A stretch of DNA of 44,666 bases from Alphaproteobacteria bacterium (GTDB taxonomy: Bacteria > Pseudomonadota > Alphaproteobacteria > Rs-D84). Location: NCBI GenBank assembly GCA_029059055.1, contig JAIDWS010000010.1, positions 1 to 44,666 of the forward strand, in the 5' to 3' direction. The notes beneath the pieces were generated by a model, which worked only from the letters and a program-made list of their open reading frames with translations, was not told where the DNA came from and ran no database searches. This document shows, piece after piece, positions 17,791 to 27,733 of this stretch. Every line of letters starts with the position of its first letter. The first letter of the stretch is position 1. A program made the translations under genes and the position numbers.

Positions 17791-18978
17791 TTATTTGATG
17801 ATTTTAGATACAACACCAGCGCCAACTGTGCGACCGCCTTCGCGGATAGCAAAGCGACGACCTTCGTCCATAGCAATCGGTGCAATCAACTGCACTGTGA
17901 TACGGACGTTGTCACCCGGCAGAACCATTTCTTTGTCAGCCGGCAATGTGATGGTGCCAGTTACGTCTGTTGTGCTGAAATAGAACTGCGGACGATAGTT
18001 AGAGAAGAACGCTGTGTGACGGCCGCCTTCTTCTTTCGTCAGAATATAAACTTCAGCTTCGAATTCTGTGTGCGGTGTGATGGAACCCGGTTTGCAGATA
18101 ATCTGACCACGTTCAACATCTTCTTTCTTGGTACCGCGCAGCAACAGACCAACGTTGTCCCCGGCTTCGCCCTGGTCCAGCAATTTGCGGAACATTTCAA
18201 CACCGGTAACAGTTGTTTTCTGTGTCGGACGCAAGCCAACGATTTCGCATTCGTCACCGACCTTGATAACACCGGATTCAATACGGCCGGTAACCACTGT
18301 ACCACGACCTGTGATAGAGAATACGTCTTCGATCGGCATCAAGAACGGTTTGTCAACCGGGCGTTCCGGCATCGGGATGAATTCATCGCAAGCCTTCAAC
18401 AAAGCGTCGATGGATTCTTTGCCCAGACCGTCGGTCTTGTCTTCCAAGGCGGAAACAGCAGAACCACGGATAATCGGTGTGTTGTCGCCGTCGAAATCGT
18501 TCGCAGACAGCAATTCACGGATTTCCATTTCAACCAATTCCAACAATTCCGCGTCGTTGGCCAAGTCGCACTTGTTCAAGTAAACAACAATCTGCGGGAT
18601 ACCAACCTGGCGCGCCAACAGGATGTGTTCGCGTGTCTGCGGCATCGGACCGTCAGTCGCAGCCACAACCAAGATAGCACCGTCCATCTGCGCGGCACCG
18701 GTAATCATGTTTTTAACATAGTCCGCGTGTCCCGGGCAGTCGACGTGCGCATAGTGACGATCGGCTGTTTCGTATTCAACGTGGGCTGTGTTAATGGTAA
18801 TACCACGCTGTTTTTCTTCCGGCGCGTTATCGATTTCGCCAACACCCTTGGCTTTATCGGCACCAACGCCATAGTTGTGAACAATAGCAGCAGTCAATGT
18901 TGTCTTACCATGGTCAACGTGACCGATGGTGCCAATATTAACGTGCGGCTTCGTTCTTACGTACTTTTCTTTTGCCAT
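17791..18978 (-). CDS. tuf: Elongation factor Tu
   Basis: A 395-residue GTPase that delivers aminoacyl-tRNA to the ribosome. The start at 18978 is chosen for [28 protein letters not shown] with AAGGAG upstream; the 32 extra codons above it are not family-like. It shows G1 GHVDHGKT, G3 DCPGHADY and G4 NKCD. It is the only tuf in this window. A 502-codon open frame on the other strand is a coding shadow. Confidence 0.98.
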   Translation of the reverse strand: MAKEKYVRTKPHVNIGTIGHVDHGKTTLTAAIVHNYGVGADKAKGVGEIDNAPEEKQRGITINTAHVEYETADRHYAHVDCPGHADYVKNMITGAAQMDGAILVVAATDGPMPQTREHILLARQVGIPQIVVYLNKCDLANDAELLELVEMEIRELLSANDFDGDNTPIIRGSAVSALEDKTDGLGKESIDALLKACDEFIPMPERPVDKPFLMPIEDVFSITGRGTVVTGRIESGVIKVGDECEIVGLRPTQKTTVTGVEMFRKLLDQGEAGDNVGLLLRGTKKEDVERGQIICKPGSITPHTEFEAEVYILTKEEGGRHTAFFSNYRPQFYFSTTDVTGTITLPADKEMVLPGDNVRITVQLIAPIAMDEGRRFAIREGGRTVGAGVVSKIIK

Positions 18979-19085
18979 AGTTTTCTCCTTAGGCTTTTGT
19001 TTTGTTAATTTATTTCTGACCGGTGCTTCCAGATTTATCAGGTCATAAGATAACCCAAAAATCTGAAAACACAAGTCATAAATTC

Positions 19086-21167
19086 TTATTTGGTCAATTT
19101 TTTAATGACTTCGTCTGCAACGTTCTGCGGTACTTCGTCATAGTGCGACAATTCCATGTACGGATTGGCGCGACCCTGGGACAGCGAACGCAGTGTTTTG
19201 ACGTATCCGAACAAATTCGCCAGCGGCACAAACGCAGAAATAACCTGATTTCCGAACTGCGTTTCAATACCGTTGATTTGTCCGCGGCGACTGTTCAGGT
19301 CCCCGATGATGTCCCCGACGTATTCTTCCGGTGTATTGACCGAAAGTTTCATAATCGGTTCCAACAATTTCGGCGATGCTTTTTTCATGGCTTCGCGGAA
19401 GCAAGCACGCGCCGCAATTTCAAAGCACAGAACGTTAGAGTCAACTTCGTGATACTTACCATCTACCAACGTCGCCTTGAAATCCACCGTCGGATAGCCA
19501 ATCAGAACACCCGTCTGTTGCGCTATCTTCAAACCCTTTTCAACACCGGGGATGTATTCTTTCGGAATCGCACCACCGACAATCTTGTTTTCGAATTCAT
19601 AGCCCTGGCCCGGTTCCAACGGTTCAAATTCAATCTTAACCTGGGCGTACTGACCCGAACCACCGGACTGTTTCTTGTGTGTATATTCTTCGGTAATCGG
19701 TTTGCGGAATGTTTCACGGTATGCGATACGCGGTTCACCCACAGCCACATCAACCTTGAATTCACGCAACAAGCGGTCCACCAAAATTTCCAGATGCAAT
19801 TCACCGACACCCGCCAAAATGGTCTGACCGGATTCTTCGTCAACCGATACGCGGAACGACGGGTCTTCTTTGGCCAATGCCTGCAAGCCCAGCGACATTT
19901 TTTCAATGTCAGCCTTGGTCTTGGGTTCGACAGCGATGCTGATAACCGGTTCCGGAACGTGGATGTTTTCCAACAAAATCGGTTTGGATTCATCACACAG
20001 GGTGTCACCAGTGATTGTTTCTTTCATCCCCACCAATGTGACGATATCACCGGCGGACGCTTCTTTGATTTCTTCGCGGTTGTTGGAATGCATCAACAAC
20101 ATACGACCAACGCGTTCACGTTTGTCACGGTTCGCATTATAGATATAAGAACCAGATGTCAATTTACCCGAATAAATACGGATGAACATCAAGTTTCCAA
20201 CAAACGGGTCATTTGCAACCTTAAACGCCAATGCGCTGAACGGTTCTTTGACATCGGCGTGACGTTCGTCGGCCGTTTCACCGTCCATCTTGGTCCCCTT
20301 AATCGCGGGAATATCCAACGGCGACGGCAAGTAATCAACAATCGCGTCCAACAACGGCTGTACACCCTTGTTCTTGAACGAAGAACCGCACAAAACCGGG
20401 TTAAAGTTCTGGGCAATTGTCCCTTTGCGGATTAATTTTTTAATGGTGTCAACATCGGGAACCTTGCCTTCCATATAGGCTTCCATGATTTCATCATCCA
20501 GGGTCACGACTTCTTCAATCAAATGATTGTGCAGTTCTTCGGCCTTGGCTTTCAAATCTTCGGGAATTTCAACGATTTGCGGTTCCTTGCCCATGTCGTC
20601 TTCCCAGACGATGGCGCGCATTTCAACGACGTCAACAACGCCACGGAAATCATTTTCCGCACCAATCGGGAAATTCACGACCAAGGGATTGGCCCCCAGA
20701 CGTTCACGAATCATATCGACACAGCGGAAGAAGTTCCCACCGATACGATCCATTTTATTAATAAAGCAGATACGCGGAACGCTGTAACGGTCAGCCTGGC
20801 GCCATACGGTTTCGGTCTGGGGCTGAACACCGGACACGGATTCAAAAACCGCAACAGCACCGTCCAACACGCGCAAGCTGCGTTCTACTTCCATAGTAAA
20901 GTCCACGTGCCCCGGCGTATCAATCAGGTTGATACGGTGATCGCGCCAGAAACATGTTGTGGCCGCGGATGTAATGGTAATACCGCGTTCCTGTTCCTGT
21001 TCCATCCAGTCCATTGTTGCGCCGCCATCATGCACTTCGCCGATTTTATACGTTTTACCGGTATAGAACAAAATGCGTTCTGATGTGGTTGTTTTACCTG
21101 CGTCAATATGGGCCATAATACCGATATTGCGATACATATGCAAAGGTGCGGTTTTTCCAACAGACAT
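19086..21167 (-). CDS. fusA: Elongation factor G
   Basis: A 693-residue translocation GTPase. It has G1 [10 protein letters not shown], the switch region [29 protein letters not shown] and NKMDRIGG, followed by domains II-V. Full length. SD AAGGA lies before the start. Normal str order rpsG-fusA-tuf. Confidence 0.98.
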   Translation of the reverse strand: MSVGKTAPLHMYRNIGIMAHIDAGKTTTSERILFYTGKTYKIGEVHDGGATMDWMEQEQERGITITSAATTCFWRDHRINLIDTPGHVDFTMEVERSLRVLDGAVAVFESVSGVQPQTETVWRQADRYSVPRICFINKMDRIGGNFFRCVDMIRERLGANPLVVNFPIGAENDFRGVVDVVEMRAIVWEDDMGKEPQIVEIPEDLKAKAEELHNHLIEEVVTLDDEIMEAYMEGKVPDVDTIKKLIRKGTIAQNFNPVLCGSSFKNKGVQPLLDAIVDYLPSPLDIPAIKGTKMDGETADERHADVKEPFSALAFKVANDPFVGNLMFIRIYSGKLTSGSYIYNANRDKRERVGRMLLMHSNNREEIKEASAGDIVTLVGMKETITGDTLCDESKPILLENIHVPEPVISIAVEPKTKADIEKMSLGLQALAKEDPSFRVSVDEESGQTILAGVGELHLEILVDRLLREFKVDVAVGEPRIAYRETFRKPITEEYTHKKQSGGSGQYAQVKIEFEPLEPGQGYEFENKIVGGAIPKEYIPGVEKGLKIAQQTGVLIGYPTVDFKATLVDGKYHEVDSNVLCFEIAARACFREAMKKASPKLLEPIMKLSVNTPEEYVGDIIGDLNSRRGQINGIETQFGNQVISAFVPLANLFGYVKTLRSLSQGRANPYMELSHYDEVPQNVADEVIKKLTK

Positions 21168-21208
21168 GTGCGTTCCTTATCTTAAATTTTCTATTTATCT
21201 TACTATGA

Positions 21209-21682
21209 TTACCAGCGGAAGTGGGCAAAAGCCTTGTTCGCTTCGGCCATTTTGTGGGTGTCAATCTTTTTCTTGAATGCGCCACCCTGGCCGTTCAAAG
21301 CGTCACGCAATTCGCCGAACAGTCTGTCCGCCATGGCGCGTTCGCCGCGCTTGCGCGCGAACATAACCAACCAACGCAAGGCCAATGTCTGCTGACGTTC
21401 TTTGCGAACTTCGACCGGAACCTGGTATGTGGCACCACCAACACGGCGCCCTTTGACTTCGACGGACGGTTTCAACGCGTCGACCGCTTCCAAGAATGCA
21501 GCCAATTCGTCACCGTCTTTGGCGACTTTCTTCAATTTTTCCATCGCATCATAAACGATGTTTTCTGCGACTTCTTTCTTGCCGTCCCACATAACAATAT
21601 TAATACATTTCGCAACGACCAGGTTGCCATACTTGGAATCGGCTAAGATTTCGCGTTTTGCTGCACTTTTACGTCTTGACAT
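21209..21682 (-). CDS. rpsG: 30S ribosomal protein uS7
   Basis: A 157-residue protein that nucleates 30S head assembly and in E. coli represses the str operon. [36 protein letters not shown] and RALRWL-type (here [13 protein letters not shown]) blocks are diagnostic. It lies 79 bp downstream of rpsL. Confidence 0.98.
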   Translation of the reverse strand: MSRRKSAAKREILADSKYGNLVVAKCINIVMWDGKKEVAENIVYDAMEKLKKVAKDGDELAAFLEAVDALKPSVEVKGRRVGGATYQVPVEVRKERQQTLALRWLVMFARKRGERAMADRLFGELRDALNGQGGAFKKKIDTHKMAEANKAFAHFRW

Positions 21683-21761
21683 TTTATTTTATCCTTAATG
21701 TTTCTTCACCTGATGAACAGATTACTCACACAAGTTTCCCTGTGTGGATTGGTTATTTTAC

Positions 21762-22133
21762 TTATTTTTTCACCTTGGCACCGTACAAAGAACGTCCCTG
21801 CTTGCGGCTGTCGACGCCCTTGGTATCCAAGACACCACGGATGATATGATATTTAACCCCCGGCAAGTCCTTTACACGACCGCCACGAATCATAACAACA
21901 CTGTGTTCCTGCAAATTGTGACCTTCGCCCGGGATATAGGCGGTTACTTCGCGGCCATTTGCCAGTTTAACACGGGCCACCTTACGCTGCGCCGAGTTCG
22001 GCTTTTTCGGTGTGGTTGTGTAAACACGTGTGCAAACGCCACGCTTCTGTGGGCTTTCCATCATATCGGGGGCTGTGGATTTCACAACGACCTTTTTACG
22101 TGGTTTCCGAATCAGTTGGTTTACTGTTGGCAT
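21762..22133 (-). CDS. rpsL: 30S ribosomal protein uS12
   Basis: A 123-residue decoding-centre protein. [14 protein letters not shown] and [17 protein letters not shown] keep the lysine that is altered in streptomycin resistance (PKKPNS), and [12 protein letters not shown] keeps the second one, so the sequence looks streptomycin-sensitive. It is the first gene of the long translation operon; its promoter is at 22284-22312. Confidence 0.98.
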   Translation of the reverse strand: MPTVNQLIRKPRKKVVVKSTAPDMMESPQKRGVCTRVYTTTPKKPNSAQRKVARVKLANGREVTAYIPGEGHNLQEHSVVMIRGGRVKDLPGVKYHIIRGVLDTKGVDSRKQGRSLYGAKVKK

Positions 22134-22283
22134 TCAAAAATCTCTTTTGTTTGTACATACCTTTTAATCTACGCAAAACCGGTAACCAGACTTATATCAA
22201 CGGGATATCCCGCGATTATAAATCTGTCAGAATGCGCAGATTTCTGTGTTTTTTCTTTCCTTGTTTACACGGAAAGCGAACAT

Positions 22284-22312
22284 ACTATAACCATCACCCC
22301 CACCGATGTCAA
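22284..22312 (-). promoter_or_regulatory. Main promoter of the str-S10-spc-alpha operon
   Basis: Minus strand TTGACA (22307-22312), 17-bp spacer, TATAGT (22284-22289), about 145 nt before rpsL. The 22134-22472 gap otherwise holds the long 5' leader and, at 22418-22445, the terminator of the next gene. I see no other gene in it. Confidence 0.8.
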
Positions 22313-22417
22313 GAAAAATCTAGGAAAAAGAATACGGAAACCGGGCCAAAAAGCCCACAAATACGGGGATTTTATTCCCCCACGCACATGACAAAACGAA
22401 CATTAGTGCAACAATAA

Positions 22418-22445
22418 AACATCCCACCAAACGGCGGGATGTTTT
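22418..22445 (-). terminator. Terminator after the outer-membrane barrel gene
   Basis: Minus-strand hairpin CATCCCGCC/GGTGGGATG followed by TTTT, 28 nt after the stop of the gene at 22473-23240. Confidence 0.7.
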
Positions 22446-22472
22446 GCTACAAAGATTGAATACTGATTTGAT

Positions 22473-23240
22473 TTAGAAATCAATACCGAATTTGAAGCCA
22501 AAGCCAAAGCCGTCTTCAAATTCCCAATCGCCGGTATAGTGTGCCATTTCACCGGAAATGTACGCGCCGACGAATTTCGTGGCATCGATGTTGTAATTGA
22601 CACCGAATTGACCGGTCCAGCGGCCTGCGTTGTCAAAGTCATCATCCAAGAAACCTGTGTATTCGACACCGGCAACCAAATTCCATGCCGGGCACAGCAC
22701 CAACTGGCCGTCGACACCAACACGCAGTTTGTGGATGCCATCATCGCCCCAGTTAAAGGATTCGCTGTTCAGGTAATCGAACGCAACATGACCCGCCAAT
22801 GTCCAATCGCCGGCCACATAACCGCCGCGAACACCCGCTGTCCACTGATATGTTGTGAAATCTTCGTCCAGGAACGGTGTGTGGTTACCCCATACCGGGT
22901 CCAACGCATAGCTGCCAAAGATGTCGGCTTTCCAGTTGCCCATATCCAACGCGCGATAATTAACGCCCACGCTGAAATCACGCCATGCGGACGCATCAAA
23001 CCAATCTTTTTCCATCGCAGATGTGGCAACACCAACCATCAATTTATCTGTAATGCCATAGCCAAATTCTTCGCGCAGCGCCCATGTATCGGTCGCTTCG
23101 GAATGGGAACCCACTGTGGTCACGCTGTAAAAGCGGCCCGCATCCGGACGATACAACGGATTGTTATCAATAACATTCGCCGCATGCGCACCCGAAACTG
23201 CAAAAACAGCCAACAAAGATGTCAAAGCTAATTTTTTCAT
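22473..23240 (-). CDS. Outer-membrane beta-barrel protein
   Basis: A 255-residue protein with a clear signal peptide (MKKLALTSLLAVFAVSGAHA, then Ala). The mature chain alternates aromatic and polar residues in many short strands separated by Asp/Asn/Gly turns (for example WRDFSVGVNYRALDMGNWKADIFGSY). It ends in FGFGFKFGIDF, with the terminal Phe recognised by the BAM machinery. AAGGATAGGG precedes the start. The fold is inferred from pattern; substrate and family are not recognised. It sits alone between the translation operon and mltG, with its own terminator. Confidence 0.8.
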   Translation of the reverse strand: MKKLALTSLLAVFAVSGAHAANVIDNNPLYRPDAGRFYSVTTVGSHSEATDTWALREEFGYGITDKLMVGVATSAMEKDWFDASAWRDFSVGVNYRALDMGNWKADIFGSYALDPVWGNHTPFLDEDFTTYQWTAGVRGGYVAGDWTLAGHVAFDYLNSESFNWGDDGIHKLRVGVDGQLVLCPAWNLVAGVEYTGFLDDDFDNAGRWTGQFGVNYNIDATKFVGAYISGEMAHYTGDWEFEDGFGFGFKFGIDF

Positions 23241-23411
23241 ACCCTATCCTTTTCTTTTCGATTGTAGTGATGCTAAGTCAACCTTAGCTACATGTACATT
23301 TTGGCATTGAATGAAATCCCATTCAAGGGTAAAGATTTTTGCAAAAATCCCCAAAATATGTTATTATAACGCGCGTTCGCGATTCGGAATTATTCCTATG
23401 TCACATTACAA

Positions 23412-23437
23412 AACGCCCGGAAATCCGGGCGTTTTTC
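23412..23437. terminator. Terminator between mltG and the barrel gene
   Basis: Stem AACGCCCGG/CCGGGCGTT with a 4-nt loop and a T-run on the plus strand and TTTT on the minus strand. It lies 47 nt past the mltG stop. Confidence 0.75.
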
Positions 23438-23483
23438 ATTGTCACAGAAACACATTTATTAAAAACAAAAATCATTAATTTTT

Positions 23484-24518
23484 TTAACGATTGACGGATT
23501 TGGATTGCGCATTTCGAAATTTTTTTATCGCGCGCCAGTCGGCATGATTTTTTTGATGTTCTGCGTACGTACCGGAAAATTTATGACCACCCTGCCCGTC
23601 GGCCACAAAAAACAGATAATTGGTATCGGCCGGGTCCAACACCGCCGCAATCGCATTGCGCCCGACATTTGCAATGGGCGCCGGCGGCAATCCGTGGTTG
23701 GTGTATGTATTATACGGGCTGTCTGTTTTCAAATGGTCCCGCAATAATGGGCGGCCCTGCATATCGCCCAGCCCCCCCGTAATGGCATATACCACCGTCG
23801 GGTCCGCTTGCAGGCGCATTTTTTGTTTCAATCGGTTCAAATAAACACTGGCCACAATCGGCATTTCGGATGCACGGGGTGTTTCTTTTTGTACAATCGA
23901 CGCCAACGTTATCACATCGTTCCATGTTTTCAGCGGGGCCGGCGCACGACCACCGGTCGCATTCCAGCTGTCCTGGATGGATACCATTTTGCGCCGCATC
24001 AGTTCCAACACCGCCAACCGATTCATTCCACGCGCCACGCGATATGTGTCGGGAAAAACATCCCCGTCATGCAAATTGCATACCGGTCGGTCGGCCACAT
24101 CACATTCAACCGGTCCGGTCAACGCCGCCGTATCCAACAACAGATTTTTAATTTGACGAATGGTCAATCCTTCGGGAATAACGACCAGGGTCGACGCCAC
24201 ATCGCCGCGGGCCATCATGCGCGCAATGCGAAAGGCACTGGCACGCGGGGGGATATCATATGTCCCGGTTTGAATTTTTCCGCCCTGAATCATAACGACG
24301 GCCTTGAACACATCGGGGGACTCAATCAGGTTCGCCGCCCGCAGGCGGGCCGCCACCGCGGATACAGCCGCCCCATTATCCACACGAAATGTTACCCCAT
24401 CCGACACCGGTGACCGCCACCCGACGATATACACCCCCAGCATCAGCACCAGCGCAACAAATCCGACAATTAAATGAATCGGTCCGATACGACCAAACAG
24501 CTTTTTCTTTCGTTTCAT
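23484..24518 (-). CDS. mltG: Endolytic murein transglycosylase MltG (YceG-like)
   Basis: A 344-residue inner-membrane enzyme that cuts nascent peptidoglycan glycan strands and sets their length. It has a short basic cytosolic start, one membrane segment (about residues 11-31), a LysM-like region, and then the YceG catalytic domain. That domain shows LASIVQKETPRASEMPIVASVYLNRL, with the catalytic Glu in QKE, and NHGLPPAPIANVGRNAI. No good Shine-Dalgarno site lies before the ATG. In many proteobacteria it directly follows acpP-fabF; here 4.6 kb of accessory genes separates it from fabF. Confidence 0.95.
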   Translation of the reverse strand: MKRKKKLFGRIGPIHLIVGFVALVLMLGVYIVGWRSPVSDGVTFRVDNGAAVSAVAARLRAANLIESPDVFKAVVMIQGGKIQTGTYDIPPRASAFRIARMMARGDVASTLVVIPEGLTIRQIKNLLLDTAALTGPVECDVADRPVCNLHDGDVFPDTYRVARGMNRLAVLELMRRKMVSIQDSWNATGGRAPAPLKTWNDVITLASIVQKETPRASEMPIVASVYLNRLKQKMRLQADPTVVYAITGGLGDMQGRPLLRDHLKTDSPYNTYTNHGLPPAPIANVGRNAIAAVLDPADTNYLFFVADGQGGHKFSGTYAEHQKNHADWRAIKKFRNAQSKSVNR

Positions 24519-24553
24519 GATTTGAAAATTATTACAGATAAAAAAACAAATTC

Positions 24554-24654
24554 AAAAATAAAAATAAAAACGCCACACGGCGCAGAATTCGGGGAAATTT
24601 TAGATACGACAGTAAGCCTAAAATAAACGTTGGTTTATTTTCTGGCCCATCTTG
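24554..24654 (-). ncRNA. Candidate small RNA or leader upstream of mltG
   Basis: On the minus strand TTGACA (24685-24690) and CAAAAT (24661-24666) with an 18-bp spacer could start a transcript of about 100 nt. It would contain a perfect 9-bp hairpin AAAATAAAC/GTTTATTTT (24620-24641) and a terminator CGCC-GTGT-GGCG followed by a long T-rich run (24554-24582). It ends 36 nt before the mltG start, so it may be a free sRNA or an attenuating leader of mltG. Confidence 0.4.
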
Positions 24655-24702
24655 GCGATTATTTTGGCCGAAAATCGGCCCCCGTGTCAAACAAAAAACG
24701 CC

Positions 24703-24720
24703 GAATCCAAAGGAACGTTT
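24703..24720 (+). promoter_or_regulatory. Motif GAATCCAAAGGAACGTTT before the Cys-rich gene at 24755
   Basis: A related motif lies in the same orientation before two other Cys-rich genes (complement 28331-28346 and complement 37678-37695). Here it is about 35 bp before the start codon, with a TATAAA in between. It may be an activator site or part of a leader. Confidence 0.35.
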
Positions 24721-24754
24721 TCCCACCCCACCCATATAAACAGGAGATCCCATA

Positions 24755-25411
24755 ATGAACACATTCAAGCATATGATGATATTGGGCGCCGTGGCCACAT
24801 GGGCGTCCCCCGGCCACGCATACCTGCGCACTGCCGGTTCTTTGTCACCGGGCGATTATTGCAACACCGATTGCACAACAATGGCATGCATGCTGGCGGT
24901 AAAAACCGACATTGATGTGTCATTTGATACGTTTACCTATTACCCAGACTGCACAGATGACAATACCAGTGATACGGGGTCGACATGCTGGCTCAGCAAG
25001 ACGCCGGGCAATTATGTTCTGTGTGATATGGGCGGCGAAAGCGCGTGCAGCCTGTATAGTGCCAGCGGGGCAATAATGAATTCCGGCGTACATTATTCTG
25101 CATGGACCACATATAACAGCACCAATCACACGGTCCAGCGCCACAAATACATCATGAACGACAGCAGCAATTATTATAATTGCCAAACGACCAAGGTCGT
25201 CGAATACGGATGCATGGCAAATTATTACACCACATCCAGCACGGCAACCGCATCCACATCGTGCAGTGCATGCCCCACCAGCGACGGCATCAGTGGCCGG
25301 TCGGCCGCCGGCAATGTTGCGATAACCGGATGCTATATCCCCAGTGGGTCCACCGGTTCCAACACCACCGGTACGTTTATATATGATGGAAACAGCTATT
25401 ACTGTAATTAA
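24755..25411 (+). CDS. Secreted cysteine-rich protein (paralogue 3)
   Basis: A 218-residue protein with CAGGAG upstream and a signal peptide (MNTFKHMMILGAVATWASPGHA). The mature part is Ser/Thr/Tyr-rich with dispersed cysteine pairs (CNTDCTTMACM). The C-terminus holds YGCMANYYT...CSACPTSDG...AITGCYIPSGSTGSNTTGTF and ends DGNSYYCN, matching the CxxNYY/C-x-x-CP/CYIP-G block of the other paralogues. It lacks the structured RNA leader and instead has the AATCCAAAGG motif upstream. Its function is unknown; the protein is probably secreted. Confidence 0.8.
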   Translation: MNTFKHMMILGAVATWASPGHAYLRTAGSLSPGDYCNTDCTTMACMLAVKTDIDVSFDTFTYYPDCTDDNTSDTGSTCWLSKTPGNYVLCDMGGESACSLYSASGAIMNSGVHYSAWTTYNSTNHTVQRHKYIMNDSSNYYNCQTTKVVEYGCMANYYTTSSTATASTSCSACPTSDGISGRSAAGNVAITGCYIPSGSTGSNTTGTFIYDGNSYYCN

Positions 25412-25428
25412 TGATGTACCCCCAAACC

Positions 25429-25590
25429 CACAAATAAAAATCCCCCCAGATGGGGGGAATAATCATTTGGCATGACAGGATTCCCTGGGCATAAATGCCG
25501 GCGGGGCATGCGTGACGGCTTGAACGGCGCTGGGCTTGTTCGCGCCGACGCATAGTCGAACCTGAACGGTTCTCATCCGGCATTCCAATC
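25429..25590. repeat. Tandem 160-bp repeat, copy 1
   Basis: This 162-bp unit begins CACAAATAAAAATCCCCCC with a terminator-like hairpin and ends CATTCCAATC. It is nearly identical to the next unit, with a few single-base indels. Its G+C-rich interior carries GGCAT-AA-ATGCC and other short inverted repeats. No gene is supported in the 25412-25791 gap; long open frames here run through the repeat and are shared by chance. Confidence 0.85.
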
Positions 25591-25750
25591 CACAAATAAA
25601 AAATCCCCCAGATGGGGGGATAATCATTTGGCATGACAGGATTCCCTTGGCATAAATGCCGGCGGGGCATGCGTGACGGCTTGAACGGCGCTGGGCTTGT
25701 TCGCGCCGACGCATAGTCGAACCTGAACGGTTCTCATCCGCATTCCAATC
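25591..25750. repeat. Tandem 160-bp repeat, copy 2
   Basis: A 160-bp unit abutting copy 1. A truncated third copy (25751-25794) has only the leading hairpin and merges into the 3' end of tRNA-Pro, where it serves as terminator. On the minus strand both units would lie downstream of the tRNA. Confidence 0.85.
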
Positions 25751-25791
25751 CACAAATAAAAAATCCCCCGGATGGGGGGATTTTTTATTTG
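25751..25791 (-). terminator. tRNA-Pro terminator formed by a truncated repeat copy
   Basis: Palindrome CACAAATAAAAAATCCCCC/GGGGGATTTTTTATTTGTG directly after the tRNA CCA end, with a T-run on the minus strand. Confidence 0.75.
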
Positions 25792-25868
25792 TGGTCGGAG
25801 TGACAGGATTCGAACCTACGACCTCTGCGACCCGAACGCAGCGCTCTACCAGACTGAGCTACACTCCG
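25792..25868 (-). tRNA. tRNA-Pro (anticodon CGG)
   Basis: 77 nt including an encoded CCA (25792-25794). The acceptor stem CGGAGTG pairs with CACTCCG. The D arm is TAGCTCAGTCTGGTAGAGC. The anticodon stem CTGCG/CGCAG encloses the loop TTCGGGT, giving anticodon CGG. The T arm contains GGTTCGAATCC. All standard positions are present. Confidence 0.97.
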
Positions 25869-26005
25869 AAAACTGACCTTGCGACGCGCATTATGAACCT
25901 TTTTTAGGAAAAAAGCAACCTTTTTTATTTCTTATTTTGACTTGTAATTACGCCCCCCAAAAACCATATTATATGCAGCAAGACAAACCAAGGAAAGGAT
26001 TCAAA

Positions 26006-27709
26006 ATGTTTGCACTGCGTTTTTTAAAGAAAAGCAAATTCGACAGCTATGCGGATTACATTGAAAACGGCCAGCCAATTGTGCCGGAAAATTTTAACTT
26101 TGCATATGATGTCATTGATGTGATGGCCGACGAAACACCCGAAAAACCGGCCATTTTATGGACCAACGACCATGGGGAAAAGAAAACTTTTTCATTCCGC
26201 GATTTGTCGGAAATGTCCAATGCGGCGGCCAATTTCTTAACGTCGCGCGGGATTCAGCGTGGCGATACAGTCCTGTTGTTTTTACGCCGCCGCTGGGAAT
26301 ATTGGGTGCTGATGATGGCGATGCACAAATTGGGCGTCATTCCCATTCCATCAACGAATCAGTTAAAGGCACACGATATCGAATACCGAATCAAAACAGC
26401 CGATGTCAAACACATCATTGCGTTTGACGACGGATACATCGTGGACGAAATCAAACAGGCCATCGCCGCCCAGGATATTCAATTGATATCCAGCGACGCC
26501 GTGGCGGACGCCCTGGCCCATATGCCGAAAACATTGACGCGCGTGCCGACACAAAATCATGACACAATGGTCTTGTACTTTACCAGCGGCACCACCGACA
26601 TGCCCAAAATGGTGGCGCATAATTTCACATACCCGTTGGGCCACATTAACACGGCGGTGTTTTGGCAACGTTTAACCGACGGTGATATCCACTTTACATT
26701 ATCAGAATCAGGCTGGGCGAAATGTTCATGGGGAAAAATGTACGGCCAATGGATGGCGGGCGCAACCGTATTCATTTATGATTTCGGGGGCAAATTCCCG
26801 GCATTCGATTTGCTGCGCGTGTTGTCTGAAAACCGCGTGACATCATTCTGCGCCCCACCGACCGTGTACAAGATGCTTATCCGCGAAGACACATCCAAAT
26901 ACGACCTGTCGGCAATCAAGAAAGCCGACATCGCCGGCGAAGCCCTGAACCCAGAAGTCTATGAACGTTTTCTGAAATTGACCGGCGTGAAATTACACGA
27001 AGGTTTCGGCCAAACCGAAACATGCGTCATGCTGTTCACGAATCAGTGGATTGAACCCAAACCCGGCAGCATGGGTATGCCGGCGGCCGGATGGGACGTT
27101 CAATTATTGGACGAACGCGGCCGCCCCGTCCCCGACGGCGAAGTTGGTGAAATCTGCGTCAATCTGGCCAACGGCAAACCGGTTGGATTGTTTGAAAAAT
27201 ACCACAAAAATGACAAGAAAACCGCCGCCGCATATCGTGACGGATATTATCACACGGGCGACGTTGCATACCGTGATGCGGACGGATATTTCTGGTTCGT
27301 GGGCCGCAACGACGATTTGATTAAAAGTTCCGGTTACCGCATCAGCCCGTTCGAAGTCGAAAGTGTTTTATTGGAACATCCCGCCGTCCGCGAAGTCGCC
27401 GTTACCGGCGTCCCCGACGCGGTGCGTGGCATGGCGGTCAAAGCAACCATCGTGTTAAACAAATATTTTCACGGCACGGACGCATTGGTGCGGCAATTAC
27501 AGGAACACGTTAAACAACGCACTGCGCCATATAAATATCCGCGCGTGATTGAATTTGTGGACACATTGCCCATGACCATCAGCGGCAAGATTAAGCGTGC
27601 GCTGATTCGTCGCCTGGACAGTGCGAAAACCACCATCGAAGGTGCCAAAACCACCGTCATCGATACAACCAAAAGCGTGATACAAAAAGCCAAGGGCGAC
27701 ACAAAATAA
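26006..27709 (+). CDS. AMP-forming acyl-CoA synthetase (benzoate/medium-chain acyl-CoA ligase-like)
   Basis: A 567-residue ANL-superfamily enzyme that would activate a carboxylic acid with ATP to an acyl-AMP and then a CoA thioester. The start at 26006 is chosen for AAGGAAAGGA 6 nt upstream. Motifs in order: the P-loop YFTSGTTDMPKMVAHN, HEGFGQTETCVM, YYHTGDVAYRDADGYFWFVGR, the hinge SSGYRISPFEVESV, and the catalytic Lys in TISGKIKRALIRR. The overall pattern resembles ACSM/benzoate-CoA ligases more than acetyl-CoA synthetase, but the substrate cannot be told from sequence. The C-terminus has an extra helical tail (TTIEGAKTTVIDTTKSVIQK). No pathway genes adjoin it. Confidence 0.9.
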   Translation: MFALRFLKKSKFDSYADYIENGQPIVPENFNFAYDVIDVMADETPEKPAILWTNDHGEKKTFSFRDLSEMSNAAANFLTSRGIQRGDTVLLFLRRRWEYWVLMMAMHKLGVIPIPSTNQLKAHDIEYRIKTADVKHIIAFDDGYIVDEIKQAIAAQDIQLISSDAVADALAHMPKTLTRVPTQNHDTMVLYFTSGTTDMPKMVAHNFTYPLGHINTAVFWQRLTDGDIHFTLSESGWAKCSWGKMYGQWMAGATVFIYDFGGKFPAFDLLRVLSENRVTSFCAPPTVYKMLIREDTSKYDLSAIKKADIAGEALNPEVYERFLKLTGVKLHEGFGQTETCVMLFTNQWIEPKPGSMGMPAAGWDVQLLDERGRPVPDGEVGEICVNLANGKPVGLFEKYHKNDKKTAAAYRDGYYHTGDVAYRDADGYFWFVGRNDDLIKSSGYRISPFEVESVLLEHPAVREVAVTGVPDAVRGMAVKATIVLNKYFHGTDALVRQLQEHVKQRTAPYKYPRVIEFVDTLPMTISGKIKRALIRRLDSAKTTIEGAKTTVIDTTKSVIQKAKGDTK

Positions 27710-27710
27710 A

Positions 27711-27732
27711 AACCGGGGTTCACACCCCGGTT
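27711..27732. terminator. Bidirectional terminator
   Basis: Stem AACCGGGGT/ACCCCGGTT between convergent genes, with A/T runs on both sides. Confidence 0.85.
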
Positions 27733-27733
27733 T

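Noticed and set aside
17500..19008. A 502-codon open frame on the plus strand opposite tuf
   Set aside because: It mirrors the EF-Tu coding region, lacks a plausible start site, and has a composition (Asn/Phe/Arg-rich) typical of antisense shadows.
19023..20435. A long plus-strand open frame opposite fusA
   Set aside because: It is explained by the codon bias of EF-G on the other strand, and no protein family is recognisable.
25463..25753. Open frames repeated in the 160-bp units
   Set aside because: They run through the repeat itself and its terminator hairpin; no start site or coding signature is present, so the repeat explains them.
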